64,000 bases of DNA from Erythroxylum novogranatense (taxonomy: Eukaryota > Streptophyta > Magnoliopsida > Malpighiales > Erythroxylaceae). A program made the position numbers and the translations under genes. Numbering within the stretch: position 1 is the stretch's first letter; the number at the start of each line of letters is the position of its first letter. The DNA lies in contig CM057231.1 of NCBI GenBank assembly GCA_029891385.1, forward strand, positions 24,583,300 through 24,647,299, in the 5' to 3' direction. Below the pieces are notes generated by a model that saw only the letters and a list, made by a program, of their open reading frames with translations, did not search any database and was not told the origin of the DNA. This document shows, in pieces, positions 34,745 to 46,953 of this stretch.

Positions 34745-36975
34745 TTTAGGCAATCTAGCCTTAACTAAAGATGGGACTTCTGGTGTTCTTTAGGAGTACC
34801 CATGAGTAAAAAAGGAAGTTCATGTTATTAATTTTAAATTTGAGAGTAGGTGGAGCTTTAGGTTCATATGAAGTGAGGTAAATCCTCACTTCAAATAAAA
34901 GGTATAAGGATCGTTTAATATTAGAAGGAAAAAAAATCCTTCTGACAAAATTGTTTCTCTTACCCCTAGATATGTAATGTTAAGGGAAGAAGTTTCATTA
35001 GTTGTTGGTATCTTAGATGAAGAAACACATATGATATTTTCTTTTTTCATTTGGATTTCCTCCATATCTTTAGCAATTTACATTGAATTTTCATAATTCC
35101 ATATATAAATTTAATAAATCTTATGGACAAGGTCAATAAGAAAGGGAATTATATCGACTTATAATATGGGTTATGTTGAAGCCTTAGAGGGAGTAATTGC
35201 CACTACTCCTAAACCTGAGGTAACTCAACCTTTAATTAGGAAGTCAAGGGCAAAAAATGTCTTCTTCCCTAACTAGAATATGTGGAGAACTTACTCTATG
35301 TTTGGATGAATGAGTCGAACCATACATTTATAGTATCCTACTTCTCCTTGGAAACCACAAGTATCTTAACAAGGGCATATAAGAATCCTTCCAAGTGTTA
35401 ATAAGGTATAACATGGTGAGCATAGGCCTATATTAGTCATTAATATATTAACATTGGTTCTTTACTAAAATTTTCTAATTTCCATTCTTTTAGACCTTAA
35501 GCTCATTATTTGTATGTATTGAGAGTGAAAGATGAATCAGAAGCAATCTGATTGGACTTATGATCAACTTGCAATGTATCATAAAGAAGTTTATTAAGAC
35601 CCTTATAATGTTGCAGGAGGAGAATGAAAAGGAGTTCACAGAGTTGGAGGAAAAATGAAGAACTTTAAAGCAATTTTTAAAAGTTAAATGGTCTGAACAA
35701 GATGTTAGAGGAAGTTGTGAAGGCTTATGTGACTACTAAATATAGGTTGTAGGTCTACTGAATCTTTTTAAAGAGCAAGAAATTAGGATTGTTTGAATAT
35801 ACAAAGATGGTAGATTCCTTTATGAATGGATTCAATGGATTATGAAAGTTATTGAAGGTTCAATGCCTAAATTTTGATTTTGAAGACTTGCTTCCCTAGG
35901 ATGTTCTAATTGAGACTAACTTGATTGAGGGTGTTATCAAGGATGATACCTATCGATGACAAGTTTACATGCTTGCTTTAAGATGATCATCAACTTGATG
36001 CTTTCCTAATTGATGATGATGAAACCTTTAAGGTCTTATTTTCTCCCCCTATTTGTGCAACGGTACATTTATTTTCTTTTCATGTCTTTTATATTAGATG
36101 TTAGAGGCCACATACCTTGATTTTTTAATAGAAACATTGATATCCCTTTTTAAACATGTGCATGCTCTTATTTTATTATTTTTATGCTTCCATAAATGCT
36201 TAATACTAAAGCTGCAATAATTTGAGCTTGTCCTTTATGCTTTCAGTTACAATTTCTTTTCCTTCTCTTCATCCTTTTCAAAATGAAATGTAATATTATT
36301 AGTGAAAGAAGCAGAGATGTTTAATATGCTTATATTTTATATGTTATTTGGTGTTAAGTTACTTAATATTTATCACTTTTATAGCATGTTTTGTATGAAT
36401 TACATGATGTTTTCAATGTTTCATTAATTGTCTTATAGGTAATGATATTAAGGAGAAAACGTGGAATCGAGTGAAACTTTCTTTACATATATCCAATTAA
36501 AGATATTTTAAATTAATTTGAAAGATAAGAAGATGGAAAACAACTTTATAAGAGAAATTGAAAGGTCATTCTAGCTTGAAGATTTTGAAATGTAGAGAAA
36601 TTAGTAGAGAAGGCTATAATAGGAATTACACTTACTAAGGAAACATGCACCTGTTTTCCATAAAGTTCAAAGAAGTTGAGAAGTAAAACGAAATTGACAT
36701 CAAAGTGGTGTATGTGACTAGTACTGAACTTGTCATGCTTTTATGAAGAGAGTTACATAACAAAATTGGTGTTAGTTACAACTTGGTATTAGGCACTGGT
36801 TGCATGATAATTCATGATGTATAAAGTTTTAGAATAAAATTGACTTTGGTGTTGTTACTAGTTCAACACTGACTCTCATGCATAATTTATAAGAACGTGT
36901 TATTTCTTAAGTTCAAGTATTATGGGGCTTTTGCTTTTGTTACCCTAATTATAAATACTTATATTAGGTTTAACA
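34745..36975. other. Degraded AT-rich DNA, unidentified
   Basis: No gene supported. Around 35530-36000 some purine-rich stretches look like decayed coding sequence (GAGGAGAATGAAAAGGAG) but stops are frequent and no domain is recognised. Given what follows it may belong to the ancient Athila-like LTR or its neighbour. Confidence 0.4.
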
Positions 36976-36978
36976 TTA

Positions 36979-37346
36979 GGCTATGTTTGGTTGGATGTAA
37001 AGTTTTTAATGGAATGAAATGATTTGTAAAGAAATGGAATGTAAATGGATGTAATATTAGAAAATTGTTGTTTGGGAGGAATGGAAGGATTCATAATGTA
37101 ATATAGTGAAATGTTGTTTAGAAGAAGGGTTTATAATGTAATATAATGAAAAGTTGTTTATCATTTTACATTCTATCCTAAACCTCTCAAATCAGAGATT
37201 TCTCATTTTTACTGTTTAGGATGGAATAACATGTAATATAAAGCCCTCCTTTTCTATCCCATTATATTATAAACTCTCTTCCTAAATGATGGAATAATAT
37301 TACATTCCATTCCATTCCATTAATAAACCCCTAAGCAAACATAGCC
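36979..37346. mobile_element. Tourist/PIF-Harbinger-like MITE
   Basis: 368 bp with terminal inverted repeat GGCTATGTTTG...CAAACATAGCC and the 3-bp target duplication TTA on each side (36976-36978, 37347-37349). The body is made of ATTCCATT/GTAATATTA motifs and has no ORF. The same family is represented at 1-101. Confidence 0.9.
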
Positions 37347-37349
37347 TTA

Positions 37350-38194
37350 GGGACTTTTAAAAGTTGTTTAGCGGCCACCTTGATTTTGCTTTCATAGTTT
37401 TAGACTTCTTAGCATTAAAGGAGCATTCAGAGTAAGATTAGAGGAGCCTGCTACAACTTCTCTTATTCTTTCCTTCTACTCTATCCTTTATATTGAGATT
37501 GAATTATTTTTTTTCTGCTTTCATTATGTTTAGTGGCTAAATATCCTATTTAGGGTTGTGGATGTAGATTTTAATAAATCTTTCAATTATTAATGCTGAT
37601 TTGATTTTATATTAGTTGAATTTATTCTCTTTGTTCTTAATTGTTATGTTTATGTTTGGCCATCATAAATTTAATCTTAAGAATTGTATAAAGGATAGAG
37701 ATGAAATATGATTTATGCATTAGGAGAATAAACAGTTTAGCACTAGAGAACGAAAGTACACTAAATTATGATGATAATTAAATAGATTAATTATGCTTAA
37801 TGAATTTGATTAGGTTGAATTGCATATTGAGATGTGGTAGTTATCTAATCAGATATACTCATGTTCCTCGAGAGAAAACATAGATAATTTAGGTTAATTT
37901 TTATTTGAACCTAAAAAATCAATCTTATTTTATAATTAAAATTCCATATAACTGAACCTCGAAGCCCTAACATTTGCTTTATTGATTTTTCTTTACTTGT
38001 CTATTTGCATTATTTTCATTAGTTTCGTGAATTAATTATCTCTTATAATCTTTTAATTTATTTAGTTTTGTTGTCTAACTAGGATTAATAGATTTAGAGA
38101 TATAGTTCATGTGGGATCGGTACTTTAGATTTACTTCAGTTGTAATTAGTTGTTACAATTGACTCTGTATACTTATAAATTCAGTACACCAAGT
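37350..38194 (+). repeat. Probable 3' part of Athila-like 5' LTR
   Basis: Non-coding AT-rich DNA ending GTTACAATTGACTCTG...ACACCAAG directly before a gypsy PBS, as Athila LTRs end. The LTR start was not found, and the MITE at 36979 may lie inside it. Confidence 0.5.
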
Positions 38195-38219
38195 TTTTGA
38201 TGACGTTGCTAAGGAATTC
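38195..38219 (+). other. Degenerate Athila-type primer binding site
   Basis: TTTTGATGACGTTGCTAAGG continuing into AATTC matches the usual TTTTGGCGCCGTTGCCGGGGAATTC at about 19 of 25 positions; most changes are transitions. It marks the start of the internal region of the host element. Confidence 0.7.
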
Positions 38220-38300
38220 TATAACTACTATTTTTATTAATCTTCATTTATTTTTATTTTTATTTTATTTTCCTTTTACTTTTGTTTGTTTCATGTAGTT

Positions 38301-39512
38301 AATGCAAGATAAGAGATTCAAGAGTGACAAGTTAGACATCCTAGTTCAATTTGATCCTAAAATTAAACTACTGTACAAACAAAACAAAACAAGAGGGATA
38401 GAAAAGCTTACTGCTAATTAAGAGAATATTGATGTGGATATGGAACATTATCTATAAAGGATGCACATGTGGGACATCTATTTTCCTGTAATTAATGTGA
38501 GTCCTTCAAATGTTTATTTGAGTCAAAGGGCGAGGAACTATAAACTTAAGCAAGTACATCTCCACTCACACTCGATCTTTAGTGGATCACCTAATGAAGG
38601 CACAATCACATTTATAAAGGAGTTTTATTCGGTGATCCAAACACTTCTTTTAAATGGCCTTACATAAGACGAGCTTCAAATGAGATGTTTTCTACACTGC
38701 ATAAGAAAGTAAGTAAGAACCTAACTGCTATATATTGAGGTAAAATCTTTTAAAAAGTGTAATAAAGTGTATGGTGCATTCATGTTAAGATTATTATTAC
38801 CTTATAAGACCATTGAATTGAGGAGGTAGATTTAAATCTTTACGTAGAAAGAAAGGGAAACATTATATGAAACATAGGAAAGCTTTGTAGCTAGTGTCTA
38901 CATTACTAGTATTCGTTGCGGTTGGTAATGTGACTCTTCTACAATGGCTTCATAATAATATGTCAGACCTTGGTTGATACAACTACACATGAGATAATTT
39001 ACATAAAAACTACTAAAGAGGTCAAGGAGATTAGTGAAACCTTAGCAAGGAATTCATTAATCAAAGTTGTAACGAAAAAATGGAAAGCATCTCTTTATGA
39101 GGTTCAAGAGATTTTACATTTAGCATCAGATGTAATTGGTGTTTCAAATTTGGTGAAGATACCTTTTAACCAAGATATGGGTAACAAAAAGGCATATTAT
39201 TAGTATGGCATATATGACCATCCTTCCTATACATATGTGAACATAGAGGTAATCTCAAACTACTATGAATATACAAATCACATGGTTACCTATAGAGGAA
39301 AGAAATTCTCACACATATACATAGGGATAGAGGAATCATCTAGATCCCTCATAGAAAGAGCAAGGACATAAAGTATGCAGATATGTAAAACCACTTGCGT
39401 TTTATCAAAGACCTTATTTTTTTATAGCTACCATTACCATAGGACAACATTATATAATGAATGTTTAAGTAGTTTAGAAAAATTAGGTAAATTTGTGTGA
39501 AAAACTGGTAAA
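38301..39512 (+). pseudogene. Athila-like gag, first part
   Basis: The start region reads MQDKRFKSDKLDILVQFDP. The core has HSIFSGSPNEGTITFIKEFYSVIQTL (near 38570-38640), then after frameshifts FMLRLLLPYKTIELRR (38783-38830) and ERETLYET. These are the retrotransposon gag domain landmarks of the Athila group. Stops are frequent. It is interrupted at 39587 by the chromovirus and continues at 49812. Confidence 0.75.
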
Positions 39513-39587
39513 GTCAAATAGTACATCCATTTACAATTTGGAGATGCAAGTTACCTAATTGGTTAAGGAGAGAAGTGAAAGAGGTTA
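39513..39587 (+). repeat. 75-bp target duplication, left copy
   Basis: Identical to 49737-49811; starts GTCAAATAGTACATCC and ends GAAAGAGGTTA. It is gag sequence of the host element (NLEMQV region). A normal gypsy target duplication is about 5 bp. Confidence 0.95.
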
Positions 39588-42329
39588 GACTGATAGGTTT
39601 CATTGCATTCACTGACTGAGCATGTTACTGGCCTCTAATTATAGAGGAACTGGTTTCTTGCATATGCATTTATTCATAGGTACATGCATTCATGATGTTT
39701 CGACATTTTAAGTGGAAGTATGAACTGATTGAATTGTGAACTGACTGGACTGACTGGATTGTAATTGACTGAGAAATTAAGAGTAAGTGAGCTCGAATGA
39801 CAGATTTAGAATAGTTTAAGAGTGATTGGTAATTGATAGTAGTTTATAGGAAATTTTCTAGAAATTCGGGAGAAAATACATGGACCAGAAATTTTGGAGT
39901 GACAGACTGATTGATTGTATAGTACTAAAAGAAATGTCCAATGGCTAAGGAAATATTAGGGTTATACTGTCAGAAAATTTAAATGTTGAGCCATTGAAAT
40001 TTAGAGACTGAAATTTGGACTGAGTTGGAGACCTTTGTCTATAAATAGATAGGTTTGAAAGAAATTGGGGAAAATTGGTCTAAGGCATTTCGTTTCTTCT
40101 TCTTCCCCTCTACGGTGATCTTCGATTTCTCCCAACAGTGAGATCCTTCGATTTTTCCTTGTGGTTTTCTCCTCATTGTGTAAGGCTAACTTGTTTATTG
40201 TGATTGATGAAGGATTGAGAAGCTATAGAGTGGATCATCGTTGATTTTGAAAGATTTTAGGGTTTACGGTGATTTGTGGCTTTGATCCTTGATTGGTAAG
40301 TTTTTATGGCTTTAATGTTGTGATTTCTGGTTGTTTGAGCATTTATGGCATTTATTGGGTTAGATTGAGTAGTTAGGGTGTTGAATATTAAGCTTAAAGA
40401 TGCATTAATGGCAGAAATCGATCGGAGAAGACGATCAGACGCCGACGTCATGATTTGTATAGAGAGCGTGAGGCTTCGTCGCGACGAATAATTAATTTAT
40501 ATGTCGCGACGAGCTCGGCTGGACGTCGCGACGAGCGCAGGTTTATTCGCCGCGACGAGAGGTCTCCACGTCGTGACGAACGAGCGGGCGATCCTCTGTA
40601 CGTCGCGACGAGGGACGTATGTCGCGACGAGGGATAGAAATTTGGATTGGATGATTGTTAGTTTATTGGGTATAATTTATGGTATAGACCTCCGATTGAG
40701 GTGATTTTTGATTCGTTATAAACTAGAGAAAGAGGTCTACAATTGAGGATAATTACAGGAGTTAGAATTTAATTTAATTGATATTGATTTATCGAGATTA
40801 AGGTCAATTATGGTTCATAGTGTGGCCTAAATATTGAATTGAGACAATTGGAGTTTTAATTGGGATTCTCAATAGAGGTTTTGACCCAATGGATAGGAAA
40901 TTGCTTTAGGAAATATGAATTGAGGAAATTGAACCGAATTTTAGGATTGGATCCATTATTGTCTATCAATTGAGCGAAGAGTTAGAATGGGACATAAGAG
41001 TTCAAATTGGGTTTTAAGCTACGGAAAATCATGAACATCGTTGTACATAATTTCACCGAGACATATGCATTCTTGAACTATTTAATTGAGCATCTAGTAA
41101 TGGACCGTATTTTATTGTTATAGAGGCACCGTTGGATCATCATTCCACGGACATTCTTTGGAACTTCAAGCGAGAGCTTCGAAGTTCTGGTGAGTAACCT
41201 AGTTGGTTTCTCAAATTCTCATCGCTTAATTGCTCAGCGTGAATTTACTTGCCAAATGTGAAAGCAGTATGATTCTTGAAATATACATGATCGGATGGTA
41301 TGCCTCTCTTGTATTGATTTGTGAAATTGCATGATTCTTGAAATGTACGTGATCAAATGACATATTTCTATTATCTTGGATTGGATTATCAGATTGGATG
41401 AATTTCAGATATATTCGAGAATCACAATACTGGGCTTTATAGCCATACACTGAATTACTGAACACTGCATTGCATGCATAAATGCATGATCAGATAATGG
41501 ACATGTGACCCAAGTGCTATTATCACTGAAAAGAGCCTCGAGCTCGAACCTTTGTCTTGGAGACCCACGAGCAGGGAGAAATCTCGACGCATCCCCCACT
41601 GAACACCGGTGAGCACTTGAGCACAATCTTGAATAAGCGGAAAGAGTCTCATATGCATTATATACATGGTGATTGAATTGCCAAATTGTGTGCGATTCTT
41701 GAAGCTGCGTGATGCCATGATTTCTTGTAAATTGTGATGTGAACTGTTTTATGCTATTGTAAATTATTCGACATCTGTAAACTATTATAGACTCTGTGAA
41801 ATTGTTATATAATCCGTTAATCAAATATTACCGCCGTCGTGCGTCTTGTACTAATTTTTCGTAATGCATGATTTGAGTGAACCATCGATGATGGTTTCTC
41901 ACCGAGTTCATAAACTCACCCAAAATTGTATCTAATTTTTCGGGATCGATAGAGTAGACCCTAGCTCAGGAGATAGCCTTTTCCTACCGTCTGACGTCTT
42001 TGGCGGGAGAAGCGATGACACATGTGTCGGTCATTTGGGTTGGATTTTGAGGATGACTTAGGATAGATGCTTGTATCAGTTTCCTTTTTGGTTTTGTTCA
42101 GGGGACTGATAGACTTGTCTATTCTGTTATTGGATGACTGTATGTGATTGATATTATGAATTTAAAATTTAGTGGTTTCTGATATCGTGTTGTGTTATGG
42201 TTTTAAATTATTGCGATGCCATGTGGATTATTAAGGGAAATGTTCTGGTGGTGCACCTTTATCGTGGGATACGTATCGGAGCGACCTTCGGGTTTCCCGA
42301 TGTGTACCCTACGGTGAGGGGGCGCTACA
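39588..42329 (+). repeat. 5' LTR of chromovirus, trimmed at its start
   Basis: Homology with the 3' LTR begins at TGATAGGTTTC (39591; equals 47004). The 3' LTR has 50 more bases before this. The right end GGCGCTACA precedes the PBS. Contains a TATA box, a GC-rich TCGCGACG cluster (40470-40640) and a splice-donor-like site at 41190. Confidence 0.93.
40040..40047 (+). promoter_or_regulatory. LTR TATA box
   Basis: TATAAATA in the 5' LTR; the same sequence is at 47447-47454 in the 3' LTR. Downstream lies a CT-rich stretch (TTTCTTCTTCTTCCCC), the usual start-site context of plant LTR promoters. Confidence 0.75.
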
Positions 42330-42334
42330 TTAAG

Positions 42335-42350
42335 TGGTATCAGAGCATGG
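42335..42350 (+). other. Chromovirus primer binding site (tRNA-iMet)
   Basis: TGGTATCAGAGCATGG lies five bases after the 5' LTR and is complementary to initiator tRNA-Met. Confidence 0.95.
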
Positions 42351-42509
42351 TTTGATATCTTTGGGGCATAGTGTATTGTTAGGCTTAAATCACTGTAAGA
42401 ATAGCTGAACTGATCAGAATTTCTTGTCTGTTTTAGGTCATCCGTTCTTGGAGATCGAGTTGAACAACCATCTGATCTGGAATCGGTAGGAGCTAGTAGG
42501 GAGTCTCCT

Positions 42510-43460
42510 GTGCCTCGTTCAGAGGAGTTGCCTCCTCGAGTTCCTGTGAGACGGGAACGGAGATATGATCTACTGCGTAAGCAGGGGGTGGTTGACTTCT
42601 ATGGTAGCACCGACCCTGCGGAGGCTGAGGGATGGCTAGAGAGGACAGAGAGAGTCCTCGATCAGATGGACTATGACCCGGATGAGCATTTCGATTACGC
42701 GGTTTCTCTGCTACAGGGTTCTGCATATCAGTGGTGGAAGACTGTTTCGGGCAGTACCACCACGCCCTGCACATTGACATGGGATGATTTTCTGAGGGCG
42801 TTCAAGGACAATTTCATGCCCAAGATTTATCTGGACATGAAGCTGCAGGAGTTCAGTGAGGCGACATTGGCCGTGGCCGATTATGAGTCTTGATTCAACG
42901 AGTTGTTGGTTTATGCTTCTTCTTTGGTGGCTTCGAGGCTGACAAGTGTCGGCGTTTTGAGGGCGGACTCAATCTGGAGATCCGTACCCTATTGGCTAGA
43001 TCTGATATGGGCAGTTTTATTGAGTTGAGGGCTGCGAAGGTGAGACGGAAGCATTTCTTGAGACAACGTGTGTTGAGGCCGGTCGAGGACCAGGATTAAG
43101 AGATCGATGTGATCGAGGCGGTCTTAGCGAGAGGTTTAGCAAGTGACTGAGTAGGCCCTTCAGGTCCGCCAGAGGGGTTAGATAGACTAGTTATGGCGGA
43201 GGGGCGATTAAATGATTGTTAGTGGTGGCGGCGGTGCGAGTTTGAGCGATCTGCTCCTTTATGTGAGCATTGTGGCAAGAGACACAGCGGAGAGTGTCGA
43301 TGGCTGTCTGGAGCCTGCTTGAGGTGTGGTTCGATGGACCACCTAGTGAGAAGCTGCCCAGAGACTTTGGGAGCCCAGTCTACTATGACTGGACGATCAG
43401 GCAACAATACCACGATCTAGCAGAGTCGTGGAAGTGGATCGGGATGGAGAGGCCGAGGCC
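42510..43460 (+). pseudogene. gag: Chromovirus gag
   Basis: The first frame (42510-42893) starts MPRSEELPPRVPVRRERR and holds the gag domain: FYGSTDPAEAEGWLERTER, SLLQGSAYQWWKTV and FLRAFKDNFMP. A stop follows ADYES at 42891, and the continuation (CRRFEGGLNLEIRTLLA) is in another frame. Two zinc knuckles lie near 43263-43357: CEHCGKRHSGEC and CLRCGSMDHLVRSC. The second has the standard C-x2-C-x4-H-x4-C form. Gag would assemble particles and bind RNA. A few indels prevent a single open frame. Confidence 0.9.
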
Positions 43461-43499
43461 GAGGCCGAGGCCGGCGAGAGGGTCCGCATGATGGTCGAG

Positions 43500-46400
43500 G
43501 GACCGAAAGCGGAGCTAGCGATTGCTGCTAGGGTCTATGCCATGACTCGACAGGAGGCCCAGGATTCCCCGGATGTTGTTGCGGGTATGCTTCTTATTTC
43601 TGGTCTTGAAGCATATGCATTGTTGGATCCTGGATCCACTCATTCCTTTATTGCACCGCATTTAGCATGTAGATTTGCATGGGGATAGGCGAGAGGTTAC
43701 AGTATGGGTTAGAGGTGAGTACACCTCTAGGTAGTACGACTGTATTGGGAGAGGTCTGTATGGGATGTCAGGTTCAGATCGATCGAGCAGTTCTGAGTGT
43801 CGATCTGATCGTTCTGGCTTTGAGGGAGATTGATGTGATATTGGGGATGAACTGGTTGACTGCGCATAGGGCTATCATGAACTGTTATACCAAGGAGGTT
43901 GTATTGGAGTCTCCTGGTCAACCCAGAGCTGTATTTCGAGGAGTTAGTCAGGCAGTGCCAGCGAGGATGATATCCTTCTTGAGTGCCTTGAGATTGATGC
44001 AGGGAGGTTGTGAGGCCTATCTGGCTCACGTAGTGGATTCCAGAGTTGAGCCGAGATTGCAGGATATTCCTGTAGTCAGGGAATTTCCAGATGTGTTTCT
44101 CGAGGAGTTACCGGGATTGCCGCCAGAGCGGGAGACAGAGTTTGAGATTTATCTTGTTCCCGGTACAGCCCCTATATCGATTCCTCCATATAGGATGGCA
44201 CCGGTGGAACTGAGAGAGCTTAAGGCTCAGTTGCAGGAGCTACTGGATAAGGGGTTTATTAGACCGAGTGTTTCACCATGGGGAGCTCCGGTACTTTTTG
44301 TGAAGAAGAAGGACGGGACACTGAGACTGTGTATCGATTATAGGCAGTTGAATCGGGTAACAATAAAGAATAAGTATCCACTGCCTAGGATTGACGATTT
44401 ATTTGATCAGTTGTAGGGAGCTCAGGTGTTCACTAAATTGGATATGAGATCAGGTTATTACCAGTTGAGGATTGCAGAGGCCGATGTGCTAAGAGTGCCT
44501 TGAGGAGCAGTGCGGGCATTTCGAGTTCTTAGTGATGCCGTTTGGGTTGACTAATGCCCCGACAGCCTTCATGGCTTTGATGAATAGAGTTTTTCAGCTC
44601 TACCTGGATCGGTTCGTGATAGTGTTTATTGATGATATACTGATTTATTCGAGGAGTAGGCGGGAACACCGAGCACCGAGGATTGTTCTGGTCATAAGAG
44701 AGGCGGATGTTCGCCAAATTCACTAAGAGTGAATTTTGGCTTGATGAGATGTATTTACGGGGCACGTGGTGTCGGTGAGGGTATTGGTGGACCCTCACAA
44801 GATAGAGCGATTATGAGTTGGGAGATTCCGAGAGTGTGCGAGTTGCGGAGTTTCTAGGATTGGCGGATATTACGGAGGTTCTGCCGAGGGTTTTCGTTGA
44901 TCTCCGCCCCTTTGACGAAGCTATTGAGGAAGAATGTACCGTTTAGATGGTCTGAGGAGTGCCATAAGAGCTTTGAGGAGCTGAAATATCGGTTGACTAC
45001 TGCACCGGTGTTGAGCATTCCTTCTGGTACTGGAGGCTTTGTGGTTTTCAGTGATGCCTCGCATCGTGGGTAGGATGTGTATTGATGCAGCATGGGAGAG
45101 TTATAGCGTATGCCTCGAGACAGTTGAGGTCTCACGAGGTGAATTATCCAGTGCATGACTTGGAGTTGGCAGCAGTAGTGTTTGCTCTGAAGATCTGGAG
45201 ACATTATCTGTATGGGGAGACGTTCTAGATCTTCACCGATCATAAGAGTTTGAGGTATCTGTTGAGTCAGAGAGAGCTCAATCTGAGACAGAGGAGATGG
45301 ATAGAGTTCTTGAAGGACTATGACCGCGATTGAGTATCATCCAGAAAGGCCAATCGGTGGCCGATGCATTGAGTAGGAGATCGCATGGTAGTGCGGCTCG
45401 AGTTGAGTTTCGAGATTACTGGTTTGATTCGGTTGAGAGCTCTTAATGTCAGATGGATATGGGTCGGGATGGAGCTCGATTGCTACTCGAATTTGAGGCC
45501 GATGTTGCATGACGAGATCCGGAGAGCTCGGGATCAAGACCAGTGTTAGTGAGACCGATTGAGAGAGTCCAGCGTCTTGATTGAAGTTTGAGTTGAGAGA
45601 TGGGGCGTTATGGATGGGACGAGACTGTGTGCACGATATAGATGATTTGAGGCGGGAGATTCTAGAGGAGGCACATGTAGCTGCCTATGCTATGCATCCT
45701 GGTACGACCAAGATGTATCGTACTCTGAGACAACATTTCTGGTGGCCTGGTATGAAGAGGCAAGTGGCAGTGTATGTTTTCAAGTGTCTGATTTGTCAGC
45801 AGGTTAAGGCAGAGCATCAGGCTCCAGTGGGAAAGTTGCATTCGTTGCCCATCTCGGAGTGGAAATGGGAGCGAATTACCATGGATTTTGTGACGGGGTT
45901 GCCTAGGACACCGAGGTAGCATGATGCTATCTGGGTCATAGTGGACCGATTGACCAAATCGGCTCACTTCTTGCCAGTGAGGGAGAGTAATACTCTCGAT
46001 CAGTTGGCCCAGAAGTATGTGGCAGAGATTGTACAGTTGCATGGGGTTCCGTTGTCGATAGTCTCGGACAGGGATCCCAGGTTCACCTCGAGGTTCTGGA
46101 AGAGCCTACAGACTGCTATGGGTACGAGGTTGAACTTCAATACTGCATTTCATCCTCAGACAGATGGACAGAGTGAGAGGACGATTAAGACTATTGAGGA
46201 CATGCTTCGAGCGTGTGTATTGGAGTTCCGAGGATCATGGGATCAACATCTGGCTCTGATTGAGTTTTCCTACAACAATCAGTATCAGAGCAGTATTGGG
46301 ATGGCACCGTATAAGGCCTTGTATGGGAGGCCGTGTCGATCGCCACTGTTTTGGGATGAAGAGGGTATGAGATCGATAGAGGGTCCCGAACAGATTCAGG

Positions 46401-46930
46401 ACACAGTAGATAAGGTACAGTTGATCCGGAGTCGCATCAAGCGGCTCAGATGAATGTAAGAGCTATGTGGATCGGCATCGGTGAGAGATGGAATATAGTG
46501 TAGGTGATGAGTGTTTCTCGAGTGTCTCCTTGGAAAGAATCTTGAGATTTGGCCGTAAGGGCAAGTTGAGCCCTCGGTATATCAGTCCGTATGAGATCCT
46601 TGAGAGGATAGGACCGTTGGCTTACAGATTGGCATTACCGAGTGAGATGTCCCAGATGTATGATGTATTTCATGTTAGTATGCTCCGACGGTGCCGTTCG
46701 ACCCAACGCATGTGATTAGGCTCGGGAGATTGAGGTAGCGATGATTTGACCTATGTTGAGGAGCCGGTATAGATTATTGGATCACGGGTCAAGCAACCGA
46801 GGAGCAGGTAATTCCATTGGTGAAAGTCCTTTGGAAGAACCACTCTTACGAGGAAGCTACATGGGAGGCGAGGAGCATATGAGTCGGTATCCTCATTTAT
46901 TCGATCGGACGGTATTAAATTTTGAGGACG
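43500..46930 (+). pseudogene. pol: Chromovirus pol with chromodomain
   Basis: The protease active site reads LLDPGSTHSFI (about 43620; DPG, a Tekay variant of DTG/DSG). Frame 43679-44416 covers the protease end and RT start ([40 protein letters not shown]) and ends at a TAG (44414) where the family has Gln. The catalytic FIDD is at 44625-44636. RNase H shows FSDASH (about 45050), [10 protein letters not shown] and FTDHKSL. Integrase has HPGTTKMYRTLRQHFWWPGM, CLICQQVK and the catalytic D 45884, D 46073, E 46175. Frame 46488-46715 is the integrase C-terminus, with GPLAYRLALP. The chromodomain (EEP near 46758; SFGR/NHSYEEATWEA near 46830-46870; SRYPHLFD) would target insertion to heterochromatin. 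Confidence 0.92.
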
Positions 46931-46938
46931 AAATTTTT

Positions 46939-46953
46939 ATTAGGAGGGTGAAT
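46939..46953 (+). other. Chromovirus polypurine tract
   Basis: ATTAGGAGGGTGAAT directly before TGTAACATCC, the start of the 3' LTR, after GAGGACGAAATTTTT, the usual Tekay context. Confidence 0.85.

Noticed and set aside
39591..42329. Taking TGATAGG at 39591 as the true LTR start
   Set aside because: The 3' LTR extends 50 bases further to TGTAACATCC right after the polypurine tract and pairs with the TACA end; the 39591 start also lacks a matching 5-bp target duplication.
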